From NCBI GenBank assembly GCA_964641715.1, contig CAZXMB010000024.1, positions 1-23,326 on the forward strand: a DNA stretch of 23,326 nucleotides, read 5' to 3'. Of the stretch, positions 15,586 to 22,325 are shown in pieces. Origin of the DNA: CAZXMB01 sp964641715 (GTDB lineage Bacteria > Desulfobacterota > BSN033 > UBA1163). A program made the position numbers and the translations under genes. The notes under the pieces were generated by a model that was not told where the DNA came from, did no database searches, and saw only the letters and a list, made by a program, of their open reading frames with translations. Every line of letters begins with the position of its first letter. Within the stretch, counting starts at the first letter, position 1.

Positions 15586-16224
15586 TTATCCTCCCCAGAA
15601 ATACTCGGATCGGGGTTTACGGAACTTCTGAAAAACGACCTCATTATAACCGCGGTTCATGGCGGCAACATCACTGACCACCTTTGCCAGATTCTCTTTC
15701 TTCGCCATCCCTGTGACCCTGGCCATGGCTCCGAGGATGGGGGCAGCAATACCCGCTCCAAGACCTGCCGCATCCACACCCCCTTCAGAACCGGAGAAGT
15801 CAACCGTCCGTACCCCTGAAATTCCATCGGCATCCACCGTGGCCATCGCACCCAGAAGATCCGCATTGGGAATAAATTTGAGCATGTAATCGATCGGCCG
15901 GCTGGTATTGATGATCAGAAGGCCTCCCTCCGGCATCCCGCGAAGCACATTGATCCCCTTAACGATCGTAGGCTCAACGATCACCACCACGGCAGGATGG
16001 TTATTGGTATAGAGGTACTTCATCTCAATTTCCTCATCACTGATCCGGATGTATTTACGCGTTGTCACGAGCACACGGTCGGGAAGGTCTTCATAATTAT
16101 CAAAGGCCTGGACAAATTTCCCCTCCATCTTCGCCGCCTGGGCAAAGGCATTGGCGATATCACGGGCCTCTTTATCCATGACGACCCCCCGTGTCCACAC
16201 AGTAATTTCAGTCACTTTCGCCAT
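15586..16224 (-). CDS. 2-oxoacid:ferredoxin oxidoreductase gamma subunit, divergent
   Basis: 212-residue gamma subunit (OFOR domain III). The middle and end are typical: EGKFVQAFDNYEDLPDRV, VVIVEPTIVKGINVLRG, and GLGAGIAAPILGAMARVTG. The N-terminal strand-loop, normally W-x-GRGGQG, reads VWTRGVVMDKEA (9-20), so the glycine-rich motif is gone and replaced by bulky and charged residues. In pyruvate enzymes this domain contributes to CoA binding. Its loss fits a CoA-independent enzyme such as oxalate oxidoreductase, though that is inference. It is the first gene of the four-subunit set, with AAGGAGG well placed before the ATG. The stop is 67 bases from the delta gene. Confidence 0.88.
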   Translation of the reverse strand: MAKVTEITVWTRGVVMDKEARDIANAFAQAAKMEGKFVQAFDNYEDLPDRVLVTTRKYIRISDEEIEMKYLYTNNHPAVVVIVEPTIVKGINVLRGMPEGGLLIINTSRPIDYMLKFIPNADLLGAMATVDADGISGVRTVDFSGSEGGVDAAGLGAGIAAPILGAMARVTGMAKKENLAKVVSDVAAMNRGYNEVVFQKFRKPRSEYFWGG

Positions 16225-16262
16225 AAATGGATACCTCCTTGAAAGAAATATGAACCTGTTAA

Positions 16263-16278
16263 AATTAGCCGGTTAATT
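16263..16278. promoter_or_regulatory. Near-perfect palindrome upstream of the oxidoreductase genes
   Basis: AATTAGCCGGTTAATT matches its own reverse complement at 14 of 16 positions. It lies about 40-55 bases before the gamma-subunit ATG, where an operator for a regulator such as the neighbouring GntR protein could be. No convincing -35/-10 pair was found with it. Confidence 0.35.
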
Positions 16279-16303
16279 AAGATTTGAGTAGCGATTGGAA
16301 CCT

Positions 16304-16324
16304 CCTCCCCCACCCCTGGGGAGG
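16304..16324 (-). terminator. Possible GC-rich hairpin after the GntR regulator gene
   Basis: CCTCCCC (16304-16310) pairs with GGGGAGG (16318-16324) around seven bases, about 33 bases past the regulator's stop. No T-run follows. It may only attenuate read-through from the AAA ATPase-regulator pair into the oxidoreductase genes, or it may be a dispersed repeat. Confidence 0.3.
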
Positions 16325-16356
16325 TTCAAAGGATGAATCATGAGCTCTCTGCCTTT

Positions 16357-17055
16357 CTAACACCTCCTCTCTTTTTTGAATAGGATGCTCTCCACATCCT
16401 CCAGATGGCGGCGCATGGCCTGTCGGGCCGCCTTTCCTTTCCCATTTCTGATGGCGGAGAAAATATGGAGATGACCCTGAAACGATTTATATTTCCTCTC
16501 CTCTGTCTGAAGGTACTTCTCCCGGGTTTTGGTCAGCAAGTCCACCAGCGTAAGAAGGAGACGCTCCAGGATTCTGTTTTTTGCCATTCTGGCCAGATGG
16601 TGATGAAACTCGGTGTCCGACTGGATGGGATTCTTTCCGTCGGCCAGCTCCTTTTTTTGTTCTTTGAGAATCTCCTTCAGTTCATTGATCTCCTCGGCGG
16701 TCCTGTTTTCCGAGGCTAACTGGGCAATCTCCGGTTCGAGGATTTTACGGACGTAAAAGATATCGATCAGATCATCCTTCTCATGGATAAGGGAGGAAGC
16801 CAGGGGTTGAACAAGGGCCTCCTCTCTGGAAGCGATTACATAAGTTCCATCCCCCTGACGCCTGTCCACCAGCTTCATCGTTTCCAGGAAGAGAATGGCC
16901 TCCCGCACGGTGGCGCGGGAGACCTTAAAGGTGTCCGATAATTCCCTTTCCGTAGGGAGTTGACTGCCCTGCTTCAATTTCCCTTTCTCAATGAGATGAC
17001 GGACCTGTCTGACAATGTCCTCATAGGCTCTCTTTTTCTTTATTGCCTTAAGCAT
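16357..17055 (-). CDS. GntR-family regulator with FCD domain (FadR-type)
   Basis: DNA-binding regulator of 232 residues. The winged helix at about 8-70 holds LPTERELSDTFKVSRATVRE and the wing RRQGDGTYV. The C-terminal FCD ligand-sensing domain (about 85-225) has the histidine pattern EFHHHLA, GHLHIF and RRHLEDVE that binds metal and organic acids in this family. The start taken is the ATG at 17055, whose ATGCTTAA overlaps the end of the AAA ATPase gene by eight bases. An upstream in-frame ATG at 17166 would overlap the ATPase far more. GGGGGAAAGG precedes the chosen start. It likely senses a carboxylate and controls the oxidoreductase/TTT genes downstream and its own operon. Confidence 0.9.
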   Translation of the reverse strand: MLKAIKKKRAYEDIVRQVRHLIEKGKLKQGSQLPTERELSDTFKVSRATVREAILFLETMKLVDRRQGDGTYVIASREEALVQPLASSLIHEKDDLIDIFYVRKILEPEIAQLASENRTAEEINELKEILKEQKKELADGKNPIQSDTEFHHHLARMAKNRILERLLLTLVDLLTKTREKYLQTEERKYKSFQGHLHIFSAIRNGKGKAARQAMRRHLEDVESILFKKERRC

Positions 17056-19183
17056 CCTTAGCCTTTCCCCCTTCCCGGAGTTCCCGGATAGCCTCTTGAA
17101 AATGTTTTCCCCTGACGAAAAGCCGGTCAGGGATCTTTTCTCCGGAGTTCTTAATCGATTCAACAATCGCCCTCATGGTTGCACTTCTGCAGATCAATGC
17201 AATCTGAGAGCCTGCCATTCCTTCTGTCGATCTGGATAGCTCCTCGAGGTTTACATCGTCCCCCAGAGGCTTTTCTCTGAGATGGATCTGAAATATCTCC
17301 AGGCGCTCTTTCTCATCGGGGAGAGGGAATCTCAGGACATAATCGAGCCTGCCGGCACAGAGGAGGGCAGGGTCCAGTAAGTCCTCCCGGTTGGTGGCTC
17401 CGAGAACGACCACCTGGGAGAGATCGCTCAGGTTATCCAGTTCGTGAAAGAATTGGCTGGCTACCCTTTCGATCGCCCCTCCATCACTGGTGACCCCCCG
17501 TGTGGATACCAGGGCCTCTATTTCATCGAAGAAGAGGATACAGGGTGCCGATTGTTTGGCCTTTTTAAAGATCTGGTGGAGGGCCTTCTCTGATTCTCCT
17601 AACCATTTCGAAAAGAGGATCGGGCCACTGATGGAGATGAAATTCAAACCCGTCTCTCCGGCGAGGGCCTTGGCCATCAATGTCTTCCCGGTGCCAGAAG
17701 GGCCAACGAAGAGAATTCCTTTCGGAGGGTGGATCTTACCAGCGTTGAAGAGTTCCGGGTATTGATAGGGCCATTCCACGATGGAGATGAGCGTCTCCTT
17801 AATCTCCTTCAATCCGCCGAGATGGTGCCATTTCACAGCGGATCTCTCGGTATAGAATTCGCGTGTGGCCGTGGGCTCGATCTCACGAAGGGCTGTTAAA
17901 AAGTCCTCCATGGTGATGTGGAGCTTTTCCGAATTGGCGAGCATGGCATCGAGATGATTTTCTCCCTCAAGGGAGAGATATCTCCTTAAAGCCACCATGC
18001 CTGCCTCTTTACAGAGAGCTTCTAAATCTGCTCCCACAAAGGCATGGGTGATTTGAGCCAGACGGCTCAGGTCCACATCTTGAGAAAGGGGCATATGGCG
18101 GCTGTGAATCCGGAGAATGGCATGGCGTCCCTCCACATTAGGAACAGGAAGGGCGATTTCCCGGTCGAAACGGCCCGGTCTCCTCAAGGCAGGGTCGATC
18201 ATTTCCGGGATATTGGTGGCGCCAATCACAATCACCTGCCCGCGGGAGACCATGCCGTCCATCAGGGCAAGGAGTTGAGCCACCACCCTTTTTTCGACAT
18301 CCCCTAACACCTCTGCGCGTTTGGGAGCGATCGCATCGATCTCATCGATGAAGATGATGCTGGGAGCCTGGCGTGTGGCCTCCTCAAAGATTTCCCTCAG
18401 CCGTGCCTCACTTTCGCCATAAAATTTATGAATGATCTCCGGTCCGTTCACCCTGATAAAATGGAGTTTGGTCTCACTGGCAATGGCACGGGCGATCAGG
18501 GTTTTCCCTGTTCCTGGAGGACCATAGAGAAGCACGCCTTTTGGCGCCTCAATGCCCAGCCTTTCGAAGGCTTCGGTATAACGCAGGGGCAGTTCCACCA
18601 TCTCCCGGATGAGCCTCAGCTCATACTCAAGCCCGCCCACATCCTCATAGGAGACATGGGAGGATGCCTCAAGAGAAAAATCCGGTTTCTTTAAGAGGAA
18701 TCGGGTCTTTTGATTGATCAGGACTCCTCCCGAGGGGGAGGTGGCTTCCACCTGGAAGAAGCGGTCTTTTCCCGTTAAAAAGGGGACATTGAGCTTATCC
18801 CCGATGATCACGGGCAAGCCCTGAAGGAATTTAGGAAATTGCTCCAGCTCATTCTCTTCAGGAAGCCGGTGAGTGAAATCGAGGGGAGTTATAAGGACCG
18901 TGGTCGCGGTTTTGCGGGGGATCTTTTTGATCCGGACCACTTCCCCTGTGTTGGCCCTGGCATTGTTACGGGTGATGCCGTCAATCTGGATTATTTTTTT
19001 TCCATAGAATTCCGGAAAGGTTCCCGTAATTCTGGCCACCGTCTTTTTCCCGCCACTGATCTCGATCAGATCCCCCAGGACCCCGCCCAGGGTCTTGATA
19101 TCTTCCGGATCGAGGCGTGCAAGGCCCTTGCCCACATCTTCAGCAAGGGATTCGGTAACCTTTATCTCCAGTTCAACACTCAT
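17048..19183 (-). CDS. CDC48/VAT-type AAA ATPase with two AAA domains
   Basis: 711-residue unfoldase of the CDC48/p97/VAT group, universal in archaea and eukaryotes but patchy in bacteria. The N domain (about 1-180) has the double-psi barrel start EIKVTESLAEDVGKGLARLD. D1: Walker A GPPGTGKT (221-228), pore loop KFYG, Walker B IIFIDE (276-281), arginine fingers Arg335 and Arg338 (RRPGRFDR). D2: Walker A GPSGTGKT (494-501), pore loop KWLG, Walker B ILFFDE (549-554). In D2 the finger region reads LCAGRLDY, so Cys609 replaces the first arginine. The C-terminus has no proteasome-docking HbYX motif. It probably unfolds or disassembles protein complexes with ATP. No strong Shine-Dalgarno precedes the ATG. 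It is transcribed first, with the GntR gene overlapping its end. Confidence 0.93.
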   Translation of the reverse strand: MSVELEIKVTESLAEDVGKGLARLDPEDIKTLGGVLGDLIEISGGKKTVARITGTFPEFYGKKIIQIDGITRNNARANTGEVVRIKKIPRKTATTVLITPLDFTHRLPEENELEQFPKFLQGLPVIIGDKLNVPFLTGKDRFFQVEATSPSGGVLINQKTRFLLKKPDFSLEASSHVSYEDVGGLEYELRLIREMVELPLRYTEAFERLGIEAPKGVLLYGPPGTGKTLIARAIASETKLHFIRVNGPEIIHKFYGESEARLREIFEEATRQAPSIIFIDEIDAIAPKRAEVLGDVEKRVVAQLLALMDGMVSRGQVIVIGATNIPEMIDPALRRPGRFDREIALPVPNVEGRHAILRIHSRHMPLSQDVDLSRLAQITHAFVGADLEALCKEAGMVALRRYLSLEGENHLDAMLANSEKLHITMEDFLTALREIEPTATREFYTERSAVKWHHLGGLKEIKETLISIVEWPYQYPELFNAGKIHPPKGILFVGPSGTGKTLMAKALAGETGLNFISISGPILFSKWLGESEKALHQIFKKAKQSAPCILFFDEIEALVSTRGVTSDGGAIERVASQFFHELDNLSDLSQVVVLGATNREDLLDPALLCAGRLDYVLRFPLPDEKERLEIFQIHLREKPLGDDVNLEELSRSTEGMAGSQIALICRSATMRAIVESIKNSGEKIPDRLFVRGKHFQEAIRELREGGKAKDA

Positions 19184-19211
19184 GGGGAAATTTTGATCCA
19201 GCGTTTCATAA

Positions 19212-19234
19212 ATTGGTATAAAGATCAGACCAAT
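19212..19234. promoter_or_regulatory. Inverted repeat ATTGGT-N11-ACCAAT, candidate operator
   Basis: Six-base arms (19212-19217 and 19229-19234) lie just downstream of the AAA ATPase -10 box, around the expected transcription start. TGGT/ACCA half-sites resemble those of FadR-type GntR proteins, although the spacing is wider than the classic TGGT-N3-ACCA. The co-transcribed GntR regulator is the obvious candidate binder. Confidence 0.4.
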
Positions 19235-19239
19235 ATATT

Positions 19240-19267
19240 TCTATATTAAATTCCATATTTTTGTCAA
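19240..19267 (-). promoter_or_regulatory. Sigma-70 promoter of the AAA ATPase-GntR operon
   Basis: On the - strand a perfect -35 TTGACA (19267-19262) is followed after 16 bases by TATAGA (19245-19240). This would start transcription near 19233, about 50 bases before the ATG at 19183. Confidence 0.6.
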
Positions 19268-19546
19268 TAAAATTTTAAGAGAACTCTGAAGAAGTGATGA
19301 CCGGGCTGAAGGGATAGGATTCCAAATCCTTCGAACGCGGTCGTTTAGGTTGATTGCAATGAGCCCCTATTTTTTAAGAGTGATGTGAATTCATGGAGTT
19401 GGAGATCTGCGTTTTAACATTTAAAGGTTTCCGCTCGAAGGCTTTTCCATCCCATCCCTTCAGCCCTTTTTATCATCCAGGTTGTTTTTCAGAGATTTCT
19501 TTTAAAAGAGTTTTAACCCTTCAAAAGGTTGGAAAAATTTGTTCTC

Positions 19547-19569
19547 ACTCCGGTTTGAGAAACGGGAGT
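19547..19569 (-). terminator. Possible terminator hairpin of the second TTT operon
   Basis: On the - strand ACTCCCGTTT and AAACCGGAGT form 10-base arms with one mismatch around CTC, five bases after the second GntR stop. A run of five T occurs about 10 bases later. It could end the tctC-tctB-tctA-gntR transcript. Confidence 0.4.
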
Positions 19570-19574
19570 CATTT

Positions 19575-20246
19575 TCAGGATTCTCCGAAAAGGGATTGAA
19601 GGGCATCCTCCCGGGCTTCCTGGATATGTTCCCGCATGATCCGTTCACAGAGGTCCGGGTCTTTCAGTTGAAGGGCCATGATGATCTTCTTATGGCCTTC
19701 CACCGCCCTCCGTCCGCCATCAGGATACCGGAGGGTAAACTTCCGGTGCCTCAACACATATTTTCTCATGGTCACAATCAGATGATAAAGCCGGGTCTTA
19801 TGGGAGACCAGCCCGTGGAGGGTATCATGGAAGCGGGTATTCCATTTAAAGACCTCTTCAATCCTTTTTCTCTTCAATGCCTCTTCGGCATTCCGGATAA
19901 AACCGTTCAGCTCCCGAATCGATTTTTCAGTAATCGTTTGAGAGATGAGCCTCAGGGTGTATCCCTCGAGAATGGAACGGAGCTCGAAGAGCTCTTCCAC
20001 TTCTTCCTTCGAATCCTTTGAGACGATGAATCCTCTCTTCTTCCGGGGTTTGATCAGTCCTTCCGACCCCAGCTTGTGGAGGGCCTCCCGGATCGGAGTC
20101 CGGCTGACCCCCATGGTCTGAGCCAGGTGCTGCTCGGTCAGTTTTTCTCCGGGATTGAGGTGGCCGGAAAGGATCCCGGATTTTAAATATTCGTAGACCC
20201 TTTCCCTGACAGGAAGGGTATGGTTGATAGTGGATTTTTTTGACAT
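19575..20246 (-). CDS. GntR-family regulator with FCD domain, linked to TTT system 2
   Basis: 223-residue regulator. The winged helix at about 12-75 holds LTEQHLAQTMGVSRTPIREAL and the wing PRKKRGFIV. The FCD domain (about 80-215) has metal-ligand histidines in RFHDTLHGLVSH, GHKKII and MREHIQEAR. The start is either GTG at 20249 or ATG at 20246; the ATG is preferred. The gene begins six bases after the tctA stop with GAGGAGAGGAG about 20 bases upstream, so it is translationally coupled and last in the tctCBA operon. It probably senses the imported carboxylate. It is clearly different from the other GntR protein in length and HTH sequence. Confidence 0.9.
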   Translation of the reverse strand: MSKKSTINHTLPVRERVYEYLKSGILSGHLNPGEKLTEQHLAQTMGVSRTPIREALHKLGSEGLIKPRKKRGFIVSKDSKEEVEELFELRSILEGYTLRLISQTITEKSIRELNGFIRNAEEALKRKRIEEVFKWNTRFHDTLHGLVSHKTRLYHLIVTMRKYVLRHRKFTLRYPDGGRRAVEGHKKIIMALQLKDPDLCERIMREHIQEAREDALQSLFGES

Positions 20247-20252
20247 CACGGT

Positions 20253-21758
20253 TTAATCGGTTGAATACTCCTCTCCTCCTCCCATCACCTTCGGTTTTTT
20301 CCTTAAGAAGCCATAGAGGACGGAGATGAGAGCGATGATGAGGATGGTACCGGCAATCGGCCTGAAAAAGAAGGGCGCCAGATGGTAGTCAGTCATCCTC
20401 AAGCCTCTTCGCAATGAAATCTCTGTAAGAGGGCCAAGGACTAAACCGATGATCATCGGTGCCAGGGGATAACCGTATTTATTCATGAAGTAACCGATGA
20501 CGCCGAAGAAGAGCATGATCCAGAGATCGGTCATGTCGTTACGGATCCCAAAGGATCCGATGGCGGCAAATAGAAAGATGCAGGGTCCGATCAGGGAATA
20601 ACGGACTTTGGCAAAGTTGGAGAAGACCTTTGCCACCCCGAGGCCTGCAAAGAGCATGAGGATGTTGGCGAGGTACATGGCGATGAATATCGAATACATC
20701 AATTTGGGCTGATTCATGAAGAGCATGGGGCCTGGCTGGAGGCCGTGGACCAGAAACCCGCCGATGATCACCGCTGTCGTGGCACTTCCGGGAATTCCAA
20801 GGGTCAACAGGGGAACCATGGCGCCTCCGGTCGCCGCGTTATTGGCAGTCTCAGGGCCTGCGATGCCTTCAGGGATTCCGGTTCCAAATTTTTCAGGATG
20901 TTTTGACCATCGGACCGCCTCTGCGTAACCCACAAAGGCTGCTGTCGTTGCCCCTACACCGGGAAGAATTCCAATCCATGTTCCGATGAGGGCCGAACGA
21001 AGCATCAGCCATTTCATTCTGAGGATGTCTTTGATCCGGGGGAGGACGGTGGAAATCTTGGTGGCCAGGACCTCTCCTTTCTTCATCCCGGTTTCTGCCC
21101 TGACCAGGACTTCACCGACCGCAAAGGCTCCGATAATGGCAGGGATGAAGTTGACTCCTCCGATCAATGATTTACCGCCAAATGTAAATCGGGCATCTGA
21201 GGTCATCGGATCAATGCCGACGGTGGCCACGAGGAGGCCAAAAGCCCCTGAGATGGCTGCCTTCTTCATCCCTCTGGAACCCAGGGAGGCGATCAGGGTC
21301 AAAGCGGTGACAGCTAATGCGAAATATTCAGGCTGGGAAAAGGTGAGAGCGACTTTTGCTAATTGCGGGGCTATGAGATTGAGGACAAGGACGCTGAAAA
21401 GCCCTCCCATGCAGGAGCATATGACGGTATAACCCAGGGCTTGAGCGGCCTGTCCCTTTTTTGCCATCTGATAGCCATCGAATACCGTTGCAGAGGCCTC
21501 GGGTGCTCCGGGGACATTGAAGAGGACAGCAGAAATGGAGCCACCATAGGTTCCGCCGCAATATACCGCTGCGAGCAAAGCCAGACCATTGGTAGGGTTC
21601 ATGGCAAAAGTGAAGGGAATGAGCAACGCTGTTCCCATGGTGGCATTGAGGCCCGGGATGGCACCCAGTACCACTCCTAAAAGAGCTCCCCCCCAGATGA
21701 AGAGAAGGGTCGCCGGATTAAAGATGGACTGAAAGGCACCCAGCCAGATTTCCCACAT
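20253..21758 (-). CDS. tctA: Tripartite tricarboxylate transporter large permease TctA (system 2)
   Basis: 501-residue polytopic permease with canonical family motifs: GVVLGAIPGLNATMGTALL (28-45), NVPGAPEASATVFDGY, GTWIGILPGVGATTAAF (269-285 region) and PETANNAATGGAM with TLGIPGSATTAV. Unlike the system 1 TctA it keeps PGxGAT and ANNA, so it is a standard TTT member. It forms the ion-coupled channel with TctB and receives substrate from TctC. Ribosome site TAGGAGG precedes the ATG. It lies 51 bases after tctB and is followed at once by the GntR gene. Confidence 0.95.
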   Translation of the reverse strand: MWEIWLGAFQSIFNPATLLFIWGGALLGVVLGAIPGLNATMGTALLIPFTFAMNPTNGLALLAAVYCGGTYGGSISAVLFNVPGAPEASATVFDGYQMAKKGQAAQALGYTVICSCMGGLFSVLVLNLIAPQLAKVALTFSQPEYFALAVTALTLIASLGSRGMKKAAISGAFGLLVATVGIDPMTSDARFTFGGKSLIGGVNFIPAIIGAFAVGEVLVRAETGMKKGEVLATKISTVLPRIKDILRMKWLMLRSALIGTWIGILPGVGATTAAFVGYAEAVRWSKHPEKFGTGIPEGIAGPETANNAATGGAMVPLLTLGIPGSATTAVIIGGFLVHGLQPGPMLFMNQPKLMYSIFIAMYLANILMLFAGLGVAKVFSNFAKVRYSLIGPCIFLFAAIGSFGIRNDMTDLWIMLFFGVIGYFMNKYGYPLAPMIIGLVLGPLTEISLRRGLRMTDYHLAPFFFRPIAGTILIIALISVLYGFLRKKPKVMGGGEEYSTD

Positions 21759-21809
21759 AAGAGCCTCCTAAAAAACCCTTACATGTACAACTTGTTTATC
21801 GCGTTTGTA

Positions 21810-22304
21810 TTAATAAAAAATCACACTGAATTTATGGAAAATCCCAATCCCCCGGGGGAGAGGGACATACATCGCCTGTGTAAAAGCCAGGACGATTAGG
21901 ATCGTCATGCCTATGGAGAGACCGATCATCCAGGGCCAGCTCTTTTCGCCCAGCAGGATCATGAAGGCGACGAGGAAGAAAGGGGTCAATGTGATAAACC
22001 CGATGATATTCATGAGAAAGAAATAGGCTATGATCAGAATGAGTGCGGAGAAGAACCGGATCCGGTTTCCCGTAGCCTGATTAACCTCAGGCTCTTTTTC
22101 TCTGGATGACCTCTTTCTCGCAAGAAGGGCATCCACCGCAGTCCATAAACTCAGGATCATCATCACAATAAGAATAAGCTTGGGCCAGAAGCCCGGCCCA
22201 AGCTTTCCGTAGACCTCATGTCCTTTGTAACCTGCCGCAATGGTATAGAGGTAGAGGGAAGCGAAAAAGATAACCCCGCAGATCATGATCTCTCCTTTGA
22301 ACAT
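21810..22304 (-). CDS. tctB: Tripartite tricarboxylate transporter small permease TctB (system 2)
   Basis: 164-residue membrane protein with four predicted helices (ICGVIFFASLYLYTIAAG, LILIVMMILSLWTAVDALL, FFSALILIIAYFFLMNIIGF, WMIGLSIGMTILIVLAFTQ). Between helices 2 and 3 is a charged cytoplasmic loop (RKRSSREKEPE). The last segment VPLPRGIG matches the VPMPRGILG end of the other TctB here, which supports both calls. GGGAGGAAG precedes the ATG. It is 21 bases after tctC. Confidence 0.88.
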   Translation of the reverse strand: MFKGEIMICGVIFFASLYLYTIAAGYKGHEVYGKLGPGFWPKLILIVMMILSLWTAVDALLARKRSSREKEPEVNQATGNRIRFFSALILIIAYFFLMNIIGFITLTPFFLVAFMILLGEKSWPWMIGLSIGMTILIVLAFTQAMYVPLPRGIGIFHKFSVIFY

Positions 22305-22325
22305 GGAGTCTTCCTCCCTTTTAAA

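Larger units (their letters stand above)
19184..19574. other. 391-base non-coding stretch between the second GntR gene and the AAA ATPase gene
   Basis: Holds the AAA ATPase promoter and dyad near its left end and a terminator-like hairpin near its right end. A perfect 12-bp palindrome TCTTTTAAAAGA is at 19498-19509. The rest (about 19270-19490) shows no convincing gene or RNA. Confidence 0.6.

Noticed and set aside
12888..16224. Plain pyruvate:ferredoxin oxidoreductase
   Set aside because: The overall fold fits, but Arg31 in FPIRP, the DPPGDFG loop and the degenerate gamma motif argue against pyruvate as substrate.
17056..17166. Longer GntR start at 17166
   Set aside because: Would overlap the CDC48 gene by over 100 bases and add 37 unrelated residues; the ATG at 17055 has a ribosome site and fits the family start.
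19300..19365. tRNA-like stretch with a CCA-centred loop (AGGATTCCAAATCCT) followed by TTCGAA, flanked by GGGCT and AGCCC
   Set aside because: No D-arm consensus and the T-arm does not pair, so I cannot support a tRNA or a remnant.
19393..19599. 68-codon + strand frame in the non-coding stretch
   Set aside because: No ribosome site, no recognisable motif, and it runs into the opposite-strand GntR gene.
21780..21787. TACATGTA palindrome between tctB and tctA of system 2 as an operator
   Set aside because: Only eight bases, internal to an operon, and no promoter boxes nearby.
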